This document shows, one piece after another, positions 11,221 through 25,784 of a stretch of DNA of 64,000 nt. The stretch covers positions 6,448,001 to 6,512,000 of the forward strand of contig NC_063277.1 in assembly GCF_910591885.1 (NCBI RefSeq), read 5' to 3'. Position 1 is the stretch's first letter; every line of letters starts with the position of its first letter. Below the pieces are notes generated by a model. That model saw only the letters and a list, made by a program, of their open reading frames with translations, had not been told where the DNA came from and did no database searches. A program made the position numbers and the translations under genes. The DNA comes from Bombus terrestris. Its lineage: Eukaryota > Arthropoda > Insecta > Hymenoptera > Apidae.

Positions 11221-12734
11221 CGATTGAATTCGAATTAGAAACAATTTGAATATATACGTATGTGATATATGAACTTATAAATATACAAATTAACAGCATG
11301 ACTTCTAATTATTCTAATCACCGATTACTTAAACGAGACGTTCGACTTGAATCTTAGTTATTGTACGGATGAAACGAATGAATAGGATTTAAATCTTAAA
11401 TTATATTTATCTATTTTGTAGAGAGTAAAAGATATTTTAATATTCCGATGCACGATGTAAATTTATTATGAATTTATAAGTATGGTAAGTAATTGGGTCA
11501 TTTCTAATCGTTGAAGCCATTAATTACTCAAACGAGTGAACTTAATTTATTTTAAAAATAAGACAAATGTGCGTAACCTAAATTTGACTTCTCGATTTTA
11601 TATAGCGTGGGAAATATTTGGACAATCTGATACTGATCTGAATGTAAATTATTTAATACAAGCTCGTACATACGAGTATAACACTAAATATTTTAGATCG
11701 ATTTAAATGTTGAAGGTAGTCGGACACAGCGTGATCGATGTTCTGTTAATTATTTCTTTAAAAACTGGCAGCTTGCGAATCATGCTTGTGTATTGCTTGA
11801 TTAGTGTGTATCTTCGGATCACTTTTCTTTTTCATTATTAGCCTAATTTTTACACCACACTTTTATAAAGATGATATCCATAAACATATATAAAAATAAA
11901 CTTCTCCTGGTTCTGCTTGTTACACGTTCCGATTCTACTTTCATTGAAAATTTCCATGTTAAAACGAATTGTATTTATTATACATTTTAAAAAATTCATA
12001 ACGGGTGAATGCTATTTGATCCACCTGTTCACGAAAGCAATTAATCCCGATTACTGTCTCAAAAACAGAATTTATTATACAACAACATAATAGAATTAAA
12101 AATAAGCATCGTTCCATTCTTAAACAATCCTCGCACACTAAATATCAAGAATATTACATTTATGAATATGTATGAACTATATTTAATTATCTTATAGCAA
12201 ACAGAAAAATTATAGCAACAGGAAAATGTCTGACTATTAAAGAACAATTGTTAATTGTTAATTAAACTCCATAGCAAACCCAATATAATTACAGATGAAA
12301 TGTAATGCATTTCTAAATATCCGAAATATACATTATACTAAATATAATAAATATGCACTATAAACATCAAAATACAGCGAAGGACAAAAAAAAGTTTACA
12401 GTCACACAGACACAAGTTTAACATCACCATTTTGGAAAAAGAGGCGGTTACAATTGATAAGACGAATTAGATTATGAATAAATATAACACGCATATTTAT
12501 CTTCAACATGGTGAGAGATATTCAGTGTAGTAAGTATATGTGCCATTTAATTATTATACGCAAGTATGAATTTTTAACTTTCCTTTTGTCCGCTATTATA
12601 CTTCTGAATCATTTAGTCATCTTACACCAGGCAGAAAAATTACGGACGAATGTTCGTGACTGTTAAATAATAATGAACGATAATACGCATTTAAACGTTT
12701 TACAAAGAGAAAGCAGCTATCAAGAGGAGTAAAA
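11221..12734. other. AT-rich gene-free stretch
   Basis: I see no gene. It contains the first copy of a 28-bp element at 12019-12046 that recurs at 12920-12947 (26 of 28 identical). Confidence 0.55.
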
Positions 12735-13160
12735 GGTTAATCGTTGAAAGAGTTTAAAGCAGAATGTTGTAAAGGCGTGCAACTCATTTTCCGATAGCGG
12801 TGGGGATCGAATTGTCCCAGCACGTCCATTAAACCTGTCGACAGGCTTAATGCGACAAAGGAAGAGAGTGAAAGAGAAAACAAAAGCCGGGGGAAGCTGT
12901 TGGTAGCCTCGGAGACCACATCCACCTGTTCATGAAAGCGATTAATCGTGGCAGCCGTTCGTGCGTCGGAAACGATTCGAATTAGACAGCGTTTCTCGCG
13001 GAGCCACGTTCGTCGAATGAGAATCCAATAAATCGTCCGTGCGCGAGAAATGAGCGCGCCGGTGCAGGTGATTCAGAAGAAAACGTCGGGCCGATCGCTA
13101 TGGCGAAAACGATGCTCGAAGAAGAAGCTAGATAACGATAAATTACCTGTGGAATGGATT
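12735..13160. promoter_or_regulatory. CpG-rich block with CCTGTCGACAGG palindrome
   Basis: A GC-rich island containing the perfect 12-bp palindrome CCTGTCGACAGG (12834-12845) and the second copy of the 28-bp element (12920-12947). On the minus strand that element ends in CATGAACAG|GTGGAT, a possible acceptor into a 58-codon open frame that ends at 12737. I read it as regulatory DNA first and an exon second. Confidence 0.3.
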
Positions 13161-16100
13161 CGTATTCTCTTTGTATGGTTGTCCAGTGTTTATCCAGCCG
13201 TGCTGTTGAGTATTCGAGAATTCAATTAATTCGAATAACGTGTTCAACGTCTATAAAGCACATCAGATGGTTACTTAACAAATAAAGATGCTACTTGCCC
13301 ATATGAATTGAAATTCGTTCAATGGAATGAGCTTCAATGCATAGACATATACGCGTTGCAATCTGGATAAGTTTAACAAATAGAATACGGGAGAGATTTA
13401 AAGATGTATAAAATGTATACAATATTGTGATATTTGGTAAATAGATAAAACGTATTTGGTTGTGTTCATAAAAATATAAATTTGTATAAATATCAGTAGT
13501 TTATTAATAAATATTCGGTTATAGGGTTACGAGATATACGAAACGTTATAAATGTAATATTTTTACAGTATTACATACAGGATAGAGTATGTAATTGTTT
13601 CAGGTTATAACTCTGTTACCGATGTTTGATTAAAGAAATAATTTTGCACATATATCCGAGATGCTTGAAACAGACTGTTTACTAAATGGACTCGATTTGT
13701 ACACGATTGAGAAGCCAAAATGTAGACTTCATTTTCTCCAGCTTTAGCTTTTCTCGTGCGAAATATACTTTCATTACGAAACGATATTCAAATGAAACGC
13801 AATTAATATAATACCGTTGAAAATACTTCCGCAGTAGATATATGTATTTCCTACAATTACCATCGCCCGTCAAACAGTATCGTTAACCTGTTTAATTGCT
13901 CGCTTTTACAAAATTTATATTAACGTAATTTGCTAACGTAAAATTATTATTAATTCTATGTCATTATAAAGTTAACTAGGTGTATGATATAAATTACTGT
14001 ACTGCAAACAAGAGCAGCTTTTATGTCGACCATACCCTGGCTCAATACGTTTCATTATTAAATTGCATTATTATATAAAATTGATATTGCCATGAACGAC
14101 TTATTACCAAACCGTTTTGATATATAAAACCAATAGCACGATGCATCTATTTTTGCCATATCTGTAGTTGGTCATTTCACTGCTCAAAATTTCTATTATT
14201 CGCCTCTAAATATTATAACTACTATATTTATTTTGGTCATTTAATACGTTGTTTATTTTTACATAATATGCATACCATATACATTTCTCCATATTGAAAT
14301 TTCTCTGAAACACATAAACATTCGCAATCCAATTAAGAACATTCATTCTTTATTACAATCTTGTATACTGCGTACAATATTACACGGTTACAAGATTTTC
14401 GATCTGTAAGAATTAAGATACATCAAACTTAGCGATCGACAAGGATCTATTTATTACATAGAATCTTAAAAAACGAAAGGATTCGATACGTCCGAAGAAT
14501 AAGGGAGAGTTAAATGATGTAACTGTTTGGCCAATTAAATATGGTGAACGCGTAAGGTCGAGGAAGAGAGTATCTGGAGAAAACGGCGAACATAAGCACA
14601 GCTGCGTCGTACTAATGCGATTGGTTCGCAACATAGGAATTAGAGCGACTACTGCAACAGTCGAGTAGCGTACGGCGCATTACCAGATTTACTGCTAATT
14701 ACATAATGCTCAACGACTTACACCGCTACATAAATCACGACTGGGTTGTGACACCACTTAACCATCTGCATACCGAGAACTTTCGTGCGTCTTTTCCACA
14801 GATAAGCTTCTCCCTTTTGGCGATTTACTCCGGCACGCGCAACTTTCAGCCAACTTTTCATCGTGATTAATTATTTTTCGGCACGCTGCGCCGAACCTTA
14901 TCGATCTTACGATTAACGTACTATAATTTCGTTTCAGTCGGCAGACGAGTGATATTTTGATAGAAAATATTAGCTGAAAGATGGGAATGAAAGAGGTCAG
15001 CTTGCAATTTTTTATTGGGTACAGGGCAGTAGCTCCTCTTTCGTTAAAATGTTCTATCACCTTGAAACTGAAGGAAGTTGAAGTTTTATCTTTTTTTTTT
15101 TTTTTGTTCCGTGTCTGTTTTTTCTCGTTTAATTCAAAGTACTTTCAACTTAAAATATTCGTAATTTTAAATACTTTTGATGGAGAAAAACAATTTGCGA
15201 CCCTTCCAAATCAGAGAATAATCCTACGTATACATTTTCTTTAAACATTTTCTCCTCGACTTTCCATTAACCTAGTTAGTATTAACATCCTGACGAAATG
15301 AACCTTGCGCCAAAATTACTCTACCTTTTTTATATCTAACACTCTATAATTTTACCAGACACGATACAGGTTATAAATTCACGGGAAAAACGTCAGAATG
15401 CAGAAAGTGGGAAAAGTGAAGGCAGCTAAACAAAATCCGTAATTACGAACGAACATTTACGCGTAGAATTGTTACTCTGATAACATCGATAGATCAGCTA
15501 CCACTACCTAACGACGTAACCCATTTTGCAATTCAAACGAGTCTTGAATTACAAGCTCGAGAAAGCCTGTAACTGTTGAAATTGTTCATGACTGTACAAT
15601 TACGCGAACAGCTTTTTTAACTGGACTGGAGAATGTTCTAAAGAAAGGAACAACAGAAAGAACTAATTTGAAATTCGCGAACCACGATGTGGCATAATAA
15701 AACGAAAGATCCTAAAGGCGAGGTTAATAGATATTTGCGGAAAAATTCTTGCAGGTTGTTCGAGAGAGGCAGTGCCACGTGCAGGGGACCGAAACGCGTT
15801 AGATGCAATAATGTCGGCTTGCCGTGCGGATGCCCTATACGCTGGAAGAACATTAAAATTTCTTCATACATATGTATAAATGGAGCGGGAGAAGGGCAAT
15901 ATTAAAAACGAGTTCAAGGAAAAACGATGAAAAAAGAAAGAGAGACCAGACTGAAGGAGCCATCTGGAAGTTCGAGCACCACGGTCAAATTGAATTCTTC
16001 GCCGCCATATCGAAAGTGTTTCCTTTCGCGTATCTCCGCGTCATTAACATCAACCGAATGAAGAATTTCATGCGCAGTCAAAAATTATGAAAGTGTAACA

Positions 16101-16607
16101 CGTACTAAGATATCTGAGGAATTGATTTAGTTCTACATCAAGTATTAGTTCCATTTCGGTTACGTTAAAAATTTTATTCTGCGTTATACGTTACATTGCT
16201 GCACTTAGATTATTTAAACAGCTATTGATATAAAATCTCAAACTTTACTTATACGATATATATTACTTATACTGGCATGCATAAATACATATTGGAAAAT
16301 CTGCTGATATTTAATACAAATTAAACGCCTTTTATTACTTTTACTTTCTGATTATTTTATAATAAATCTGATATTTTTCGATATATGCGTGATAATATTT
16401 CTCATAATGTAAAATATCAAATAAGATGTGTTTGTGTCAGGGTAAATGTAACGACGTGTCCTTGCAGCTGGTAACTTATATAAAATTTAAAAAAGACAGA
16501 TCGACGCTTTGCAGAAGAAAACAATTTCACCTGCAGTAAACCATAATAATATCATCGTTAAAGTGTTCTTTTAAATCTATGGCGTTAGATAAAGACGAGG
16601 CGATCCG
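13161..16607. other. AT-rich gene-free stretch
   Basis: I see no gene. There is a T15 run at 15091-15105. The opposed frames at 15638-15905 sit in a GC-richer patch and shadow each other. Confidence 0.5.
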
Positions 16608-16667
16608 ATGGAAAATGAAATTACCACTTATCTGTTATTCAGTTTGCACAGCAACTTTCATTCACAG

Positions 16668-16790
16668 ATAACACCAAGAACGGTCGGATCTTCAAATAGA
16701 AGCACATTCAGGCAGCAATACTACGATTGCTATCCTTTACCCGTTAAACCGCAGTTGCCTACAGCGAGTATGATAACAGCTACAGCATGA
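16668..16790 (+). CDS. Candidate terminal coding exon, unrecognised
   Basis: An acceptor-like ACTTTCATTCACAG ends at 16667 and is followed by 40 open codons and a TGA at 16788-16790. The end of the frame has an ordinary protein texture (Tyr-Tyr-Asp-Cys-Tyr-Pro, then Pro/Thr/Ala-rich). No donor exon upstream on the plus strand can be shown, and this strand is opposite to the proposed host gene. I do not recognise the peptide, and chance is likely. Confidence 0.15.
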   Translation: MTPRTVGSSNRSTFRQQYYDCYPLPVKPQLPTASMITATA

Positions 16791-19700
16791 TGACTTTGCT
16801 CAGAGTTTGCCTGCGGGTACTTGAACGTTCGAAAGCGTCACAGATATAAGCACACACCACATGTTTGCAACTTATTTGTTGTACTTTATACGCTTTCTGC
16901 ACAATATACCATGTTCTATACATGTCTGTTATACAAGTTAAGAAAAATATTAGATATAGTGGAAAGTTTTGCTCTTCTAGAATCGAGCTATATGAAAGCA
17001 AAGTTACGGAGAAAATACGTTTTGATATTATACTATCTTGAAAAATAATGTCTGTGATTATCTACGATCCATTGCAATCTTCCTCACTTTTAAATCTTCC
17101 GGAGTTTTAAAATGACGTCTCTGTGGAATTACTAAAATCGTACAAAATCTTATTTCTCTTCAGACGTATCATTCACAAGCGTTTTTTTATTATTGTTAGG
17201 TATACGATCAGACTAAAAACAAACTAATATATAAAATGTATATGAATTATTTATTCATCGTATATACGACTCCATTTTCACATTTCATTTCTTTTCTTAA
17301 AGTTTATCGTAAATTTACATTTATAAACTTCTCTCTATATAAACGTTTATAAACTACTATAAATTTGAAATAGTTCGTATTGAGTTAATCAATGTAGAAG
17401 TATTTCACAGAGAATTACAAAATTAGTTCTCTTAATTGTAACATTGATAGGTTTCATATTTCAAAATACATAATTTGTTTGTCATCATATTATATAAGTA
17501 TCGAATTGTATTGGTTAATCTAAAATGAACAAGAGAAGTATAGGAATTGAAGGTATACAAACGTGCTTTCGCGTATTCTAGATTTATGCACCGTATTTGT
17601 ATGAAAAGTAGGCGATAATAATGCTCGTTACAGAAAGCTGCTCGTTACCAGTTTGATAAAGGATAATGAAACGTAAACACAAACAAGAATAATGATGCTC
17701 TATCGGTATTTCCTTTGAAACGAAATAGAAGATATCGTGTTCTGAGAAAAATAATAGCTTCAAAAACCGTTTGCCTTAATGGAGTAACATTGCCATGGCT
17801 GCTGGTTCCAGACACAGTCTCAAATTCAATATCTCGTAGTTGAAATAAATAAGATCATTAATAAATTATTTTGATAATGCGCATATCCAGTTGACATTAA
17901 GCTCTTCTTTTACCTTTCTGTGGCGCTTAATTTTTTTTTTTTTTGTGTAATAGACAATCTTCAGCTTAATGCCATTTTCCGTATAATAATCGCGTCAATT
18001 CATTTTTGCAATATTATTTCACATTTATCGAATTAGAAAATTAGATTTGTCAAGTTAACCTCTTTATACTCTCATAAAGACTTCGATAAGTCTTTTTACT
18101 TTCTTGAAAATAACCAAAAATAAACCTTCGTTTGAATTTCAAATATTCGATACAAAAGAGACAAAAATTATATTTATTGAAATTCCGTGGTAATTCCTTC
18201 CTATTTATTTTATTGAAAAAGTTAGCAATGACGGAAAAACACGTAAATATTTTTGCCGCAGGAAACGTACGAAATAGGAAAATACTAAAATGTACTAAAC
18301 ATGTTGGGTATTCTGGCGGTTTACCTCACGTGATACAAACGTAGGCTGAGCCATGTTTCTTGCGCGTTTTTGTTCTTGTAACGTTCCTGTATTTACGAGA
18401 GAAACTGATTCCAAGAAGATGCGGTTGTTTTCTTCCAACGGCTATTTTAAAGAACAGTAGCGAACGTAGCGACGTTTTATGGGTGTCGTTTATCAACTTA
18501 AGGGAACCACGAATGAAATGTTCTTATTTGGAAGAATAAAAGTCCATGGCTTAGTTCAACGTATAAACAGCCAACGTTCAACGTATAAAAATAGGAAGGT
18601 GTTAAACGATATGTCAATTCTTTTTGTTAGTAAAGTCAAGTACAATTTATCTTTTATAATAAGTTCGATCAACACCACGATTAATATTCTAGGTATGACC
18701 CGATCATTATATGGCTATGGAAGAGATATATATCTATTTATAAATGACTTGTGCATGGTATAGAATAAAAAACAATTAGTGACACGTACGATCAATGGAC
18801 GACAGACACATAATATGGCGCATGTACCACTGTGTTGAGTCTCTTCAACAAATACGCTCAAACTATATAAAATATGTACCTAATGATAACAAATTTCATT
18901 TAATGTCATAAAATCTGTATAATAATTAATACAATAGTAGCAGCATAGAAACCAATCATTTCATTAACAGTTATATTACAAAAATAATAAAAGAAATTTT
19001 AACATTATGTACATTAAAAAATTCCTTTGAATATCTATTACACCAGTCCACAAAGAGAAACTTAAAGCCCAAGTGAATTAAAGATAAGGATTGTATTCAA
19101 TTTGTATAAACTAATTTATTCAATTTCTCGAACCTATTAGAAATTTATATATTTTAAATTTCATATTAAATAAATATCAATATGCCACGGTAGAGAATCA
19201 CATTGTAGTTTCATATCCTTAGTGTCATATGTAATACCAAAATTTCTATAGGAATTTGTTCGTAATACAGGGTAATACTATATAATTATCCGTTCACATA
19301 ATTTACGCATTGACTCCGTACATATATGTATAGAAGGACGTTGTCGACATTCCATAGCTAAACCGTTTAACTAAATTTTGGAATGCCAGTATTCGCAGTA
19401 CAGATTGAAGTACCCAACTATAAAGGACTAGCTAGAACCGAGGGGAACAAGTATCTGAGAGTATTGTTTCACTTTAGAGGCTTTAGAGACTAAAGTGGTA
19501 TTAACATAGCACTAACGACAAGCAGTGAATAATAGGATACCATGTAAGACTGCATAAGAATTTTGAGATAAGTTATACAGTTTAAGATAATCTGTATTTT
19601 ATAATAAACTTGTCAATTTAGTGACATCGCTTAAATTCTCTATCTTATATAATGTAACAAAGTAAAAGACAATTGTGTTCACCTAGTTAAAAATAAATAG

Positions 19701-21349
19701 TAAAAAAATAAATAAACGTTAACTAACTACTTTAACTATATCATTGTAAGAGTGAATTCGTTTATTAGTATCGGACGAAAATCAAATTTTCATTGTAACG
19801 ATATAAAATGTTTTTTATCGTATGAGAACCCTGAATGTTCTTACATGTTGGATGAGAGACAATATTACGATTTCTTGAGAATAAATGGTAATTTCAATTT
19901 CGCGATATTACGACCCACATTATACCTTAGCATTTGTAAGAAAGAGAAGAAATATCTGACCCCTAAATAACCGACTTTTATCGACATAACCGCAAAAGTT
20001 GGAATAACATAGTATGCATAAATATCCCCTCGTTCCAGCACACCGAAAATGCAAGAAGGGGAAAGGATGGATCAAAGCAAATGTTCCGAAAAGAGCACAG
20101 AAATACAGGAAAATTCACTGAGAGTGATGGATTTCCATAGTTTGAAACGCTTCGTGGGTTTTCCAATAAAATTTTCTTGGCCCGTCGAACATTAACTCTC
20201 CCCGCATTACTTCCTGCTGTAGCATAAAAGACCAAGGGGTGATGCACGGTGTGCTTAAATTTGGAATATATCTGGAATATATATCCGGTTTAACCCCAGC
20301 TATATCACCGAAGAATAACCTACCAAACAAATAAACTTCGTAATAATCTTTTTCAGTACATCCTTGCTTTCCAACATTCCTAATTTTTTTCAGTTGATAT
20401 TTTCATAACCGAGTTTTTGCCATACACATAAAGAGAATTAGATTCTGAGTCTTGCTGGGCAAAAATTCGTCCTTCCAACAAAATCCAAAAATGTACATCA
20501 CAGTACCAGCTAAATATCAGCACCATACCCTACAATATTCGCCTGAAATGTTCCTCTTTTTCACATTTTTTGAGATATTTACACGTTTCCGGATAAACTG
20601 GATATACTGTAAGTATATGCAAGAAAAAAAATCCCATTATAATGATCTACGAACATTTCATTAAACAACATCGATATCCATCTTTTTTCTTTTTGAAAAA
20701 AATGAATGTAGAAATAGGATTTTATTTACAAATGGTAAACCGAATAGAATTTTTATAATTTAGTAATCTTATACCGATTGCAAAGAGCACATTTCATTTC
20801 AGGCTTCGTACATCATTGTATTTATCATAGAATTTATATATCTCCTAATGAATTAGATTTATATTAAATTTCGTGTCATGTTATTAGTAGTTTTCACATG
20901 ACAACAAAAACCTGGTTCTATGAAAATGAAATGTATAGAACCTGATAAAAAATTGTTTCATAAAAAAGTAAGATTGAATAATTGTAGCTACCAATTACCA
21001 ATGTTTTCTGTAGCCTTGCATTGTTCCTGGCACATTTTTCTCAGTTTTTGCATTGTTCCTTCACCATCGTGAAAAACGCACATGACATAAAATACAATCC
21101 ATACCGAAAAGTCTAATCGATAATAATTCAACTAAATAGGTTACATAGTCGAATCCGCGTAGGAATGAAGTCTGAGCGCCTAGGTCGGTGACACGCGAGA
21201 GCGTAATTATAAATATACGTTATGTACGTATGTATATAGATATATATATATGAATATAAACATACAGATCTAGTTGGTGAAATGATAACCATTCGTTCTG
21301 CTTATAAAGGCATGCATCAAGAAGGCAATAAAAGCGGCGCACGCAGGGA
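16791..21349. other. AT-rich gene-free stretch
   Basis: I see no gene. T14 lies at 17931-17944. GTTCAACGTATAAA is repeated at 18554-18567 and 18576-18589. A plus-strand acceptor-like CTAATTTTTTTCAG ends near 20393, with no open exon after it. Confidence 0.5.
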
Positions 21350-21840
21350 AAGTATTTGTTTTCATTTACATGGGCGCGATGCCAAAATGGGACGCAGGGA
21401 AAACGTACGTGCGGAAGGAGAGTAAATCGAGGGAGGTTTTTACCAAAGATCTCGAAATCCTGCACTCTATTTATGGGATGGTTATTGAAATCTCACCGAC
21501 AGTTCCACATTTGCAAAACACGTTTTTACGCTCACGCGACTTCCTCCTTCGCGGCAAGCGAAGGGCGGTGAGAAGAACCCCTTTGGCCACCCACCACCGG
21601 GGTTCGTTGTTGTTTTACGGCGGATCGAGTGGTGCTCCAAGAAGAACGAGATTTTTTTCGTGTGATTGGATTTGTTTTGATTTGGCGAAATCGAGGAAAA
21701 ATATGCACGGATAAGCATCGACTTTTATTACGCGAATTTCCCCTCAGTCCCGCTTTTATCGAGCCAACTAGAACAGAGGGGACAAGATTTATTCGATGCC
21801 ATTGGAAGTTTTATGTAAGTAATCCGAAAACGTAGCCAAT
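21350..21840. other. GC-richer block
   Basis: Frames of 70-114 codons stay open on both strands, which reflects composition. A plus-strand donor TTTTAT|GTAAGTAATCC lies at about 21815, so a non-coding plus-strand exon ending there is possible but unsupported. Confidence 0.25.
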
Positions 21841-24800
21841 TTACGGACAACTACTTCGATTAGAAATTTCCCTTGTGAACGGACGCATTTGAATTGTAAA
21901 ATGGATAGCGAAGCTTGAATTCTGCAGATAATTTATAGATCGTTAATGGCGCATATATTATAAGAACAAAAGGAAAGAGTGTGCGCGTGGTCGTTTGAAG
22001 ACACATAATGATAATATTGATGTATTAAATGAAAAAGTGGTTGGCACGGTGTTGGAAGAGGAATTTTAAGACAATGAGAAGCTCTGCGTCTGTTTATTGA
22101 GGAGCCGAATTCATACTGTGTGTGTGTACCATGTTAACCTTTCTTTTATTTCCCAACTATTATTATTTGCAAATAGGTAGCTATTGTAATTTTTTTCATT
22201 TACTTGTCAATCAAATTTTTTATATTTTGTAGAATTTATGGCTTCGGGTAGGTGGAATGTACTTGAATATAAAATTATAGATGCAATGTGAAGAAGATAT
22301 TAAAAAATTACGATTCAAAAACGATTCTATTGCTGAACTATCTACTTTCTTCTCAATTTTCAATGATGCAACAATTCTTATAGATACTAGATACGTCATA
22401 TCATACATATATTCTTGTCTTGTGCTTCCAAAGCCCCACGTGGTGCACGTATTCGTCAATTTCCACACGCGTTCCACGAATCACTCTTCACTCGTTATCG
22501 ATATTCTAATATAAACGTACCCACAGCTTCTGATTGCATAAAATACTGAGAAAATAGAGTTGAATAAAATAGTGTTTCAAATATTCACGGTTCATATCTG
22601 CGTCTTAATAAAAATAATGCCTCCGTGACACATAGAATTATACTTACACGAAAATGCAAACATCCACGTGAAATAAATAATTTTATTTAATTCGTGGAAA
22701 GCGATAAATTGACGCAGCGATATAATAGAAAATAATAGAAAATAGAAGATTCTATCAAATACGATACGTTGCTGTCTAACGCTATAATATATCGAATTAG
22801 AGATTGGAATAAATGAGACACTGTTACGAAATCTACGGGAAACTTTCTTCCAGAAATGAGCATGAATTATTCCCTTCCACGTTTTCGCGTTTGAAACTTC
22901 CATTTAATTAGGCAGCTTCGCCATGTATATTTCGAGTACGTGACTTTGACTGATTGCATATCTCGTATCTACAGGTACCAACGAGGTGTTTTTTTTTTTA
23001 TAAGTAGCCGTCGTTAGTTTCGCTTCACATCACCTCTCACCTTTGAGGCGAGGCAAGAATTGAAGAAATATCGCGATGCAAATGGCGCAGCTTTAAACAT
23101 CAAGCTCAAATGAGAATGTAATGTTTGTAAATGTCAGGACGTGACGATGCTCTTGGGCATAAGTCTCATCGTTCTCTCGTCGCAGACCACCCATACGAAC
23201 GTCACATTACACCGCTCTATCTCGGATCATGAACCTTCTGTCAGGAACGAGGGAGAAAAATCCTGCCTTGCCATCTCGACCTGTACAATACGTGGGCGCA
23301 TTTCCCAAGAAGGAGAAACGTGTGTTATGCAGGTCCTTCGCAAATGAACACTGCCACGCGAATATGAAACCACGGGATAAACATTTCTCTACTCTATCGA
23401 ATCAAAGTGACGAATAACCCCGTAAGCATGAAATACTACGATATATTAATTACACAAATTATAACACACGTTGTTTGCAAAATTCATATTGTGTGCGTAT
23501 GTTCTTGGAATATTGAAATAATTCTAGTTTCATACGAAATCATTCATTTTTAACTATTTTATAAATGTAGTTTATTAGGTGGAAGAAAAAATATTTGAAT
23601 AGAAATGTATTAATTTCTTTCAGCTACTATTCTTGGTTTCTGATACTTCTTACAATGGAAAAGATTCAAATTTATTCAATCGATAACTCGACCGTCCTTC
23701 TGGTAATCAAGGTGCTACATCTCCAAATAATTACGTAAACGCAATTATAAAAAATAGCATCGATGTCGAATTAAATATTTGAAATATTTTTTCTATATTC
23801 GATGTTTTTATATATATGTATATATTATATGTATTCATAATTTATGATTTCATCATAATTTTTCAAGTTAATTAAATTGGTTCATCAATATTTATTAAAT
23901 TTCTTTCACTTCGAATAGATTAAATTTTGCAGTAATATATTTCCAATTGTAAAGTGTACACTACACAAAGAATCATCCCTCGAACATGAAATTCCACATG
24001 TTCGTATTTGTCGGAAAAATATGGTAGTAAAGCCGTTCTTTTTCTTCAAAGAATTACTCAGCATGGACGAGCACCAAGAACGGGAAGAACGTGAAAAAAT
24101 TATAGAAGCGAGATAATTTCAAGTGTAATAAGCGAGAATCTCAAGGATTTGTTGAAACAAGAAAGTAAATACCATCCTTTATCCTGGCTCCTTTCTATGC
24201 GACACGAATAATTTAAAAATATTCAGAATACCAGATGAATGGAATGTTATCTGATAGCTCGAAGGGAATCGCATACTTTGTTTACAAAATATTTTATGTA
24301 AAAAGTGTGACTTTATGCAACATCCTTTTTTGATCCTTTAAAAACTATTTTCAACGCCTTCTAGCAAAGATTATCTCGCGAAAGAATTTTATCACAGTTT
24401 TATCATGTAAGTATCGTAGAATTATTTATTTTTTGCAAATATTGCAAAAATTTATAGGTTTAGAAAGATATATATATATATATATAAATTATTATAGTTT
24501 AAATATGTATAAATTATTATAGTTTGGAAGTTGTGAAAGTATAATATTGCGCATACGCAAAAGGGTGAAAGGCTTATATAAGTTGACCTGAGTTTCCCGG
24601 TAGGTAAAAGAAAGATGGAAAAATGTTTTAACAACGTAACATCTACAGAAGTATTTTATGAGTACGCTTTGAATGTTTTACGACATTGGTTTCCATGAAT
24701 GAGAAAAAACATAAGCATTTCATGTTTATTCTTGAAATACCAAAGAAATCAGTGGTTAATGAGAAAAACGTAATTTCGTTGTATTTAAGTGAATTACTAC

Positions 24801-25743
24801 CTCCAGTGTTTGCATGAATATTAAGGATAAAAGCAAATTCTTTTATTAAAAAATTGAAAAGGAACGGGGATAAAGTAAATAGCCCGATAAGATGTATTTT
24901 TTTTCTTTTAAATGATAAAGAAGTTTCATTATGTTCATGCAGAAATGAAAAGGAAAGAAACCTACGTATATCTAGTTTTATAGTTTAAGAATATATATAT
25001 ATATATTCTTAACATTTTATCAAAATTTACATGAAATCGAGTTGAATGATTATACCTTTCTGTAATTTATTGATTTTCCACAAGAACGATCTGCAGATTG
25101 CAAGTTACAAGATTTCATAAGTCAGAAAAATACAAGGTACGAGAAATCGAGAAATATCAGAGTTTCTAGCAGAAAAGTTCAGTTAGTTCGAAAGTTCGAT
25201 CGATTCAAAAGTACGAAAGTTCCAAGTACGAAAATTCTATCAGTTCAATTTCCAAGTTTAAACAGATTTTACGTCTATAAAAAGTCGGTTAATTCTCATT
25301 CCGGAATTGATTGTAAACTACTATAAATTCCTTATTCCAAACAAGTTCTACAAGGTACAACGGCGACAATTCGATATTACGAGATATCACTTTAATAATG
25401 CGCGACATGCTTGTTTTACCGGAAATACTGGTAATAACAAAACATGTCAATGTATAAACATGCGAATAAAATGGTAATTTATCAACTGTATATCTATTGT
25501 ATTGGAAATATGAATTGTAACATTACTTGTAATGATAATAAAAATCATTTGCATGAAAACTCATTTTAAAGGATGAAACGAACTGCATATAAACCTTCCT
25601 TGACATTCAAATAAGGAGTGCTTCAACGAAGTGAATTCTTTGTGGTAGAAATACTGTAACTCAATTATGTTCTATTTCTCGGGCGTAAAGGGCAAGATGA
25701 AAAATTCCTGTAATTTATTCTATTCGAACAAGATCATCCTTGA
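21841..25743. other. AT-rich stretch with AT repeats
   Basis: I see no gene. (AT)n covers 24468-24486. TATAAATTATTATAGTTT is repeated at 24483-24500 and 24508-24525. TTAAGA-(AT)8-TCTTAA at 24985-25012 is a perfect 28-bp palindrome. 25171-25240 is a degenerate tandem of AAGTACGAAAGTTC-like units. Confidence 0.6.
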
Positions 25744-25784
25744 TACTTAGACGTTACACTTTAGACGTTATACTTTAGACGTTA
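25744..25784. repeat. Three-copy 14-bp tandem repeat
   Basis: TACTTAGACGTTA, CACTTTAGACGTTA and TACTTTAGACGTTA lie head to tail. The units are 13, 14 and 14 bases. Confidence 0.9.
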
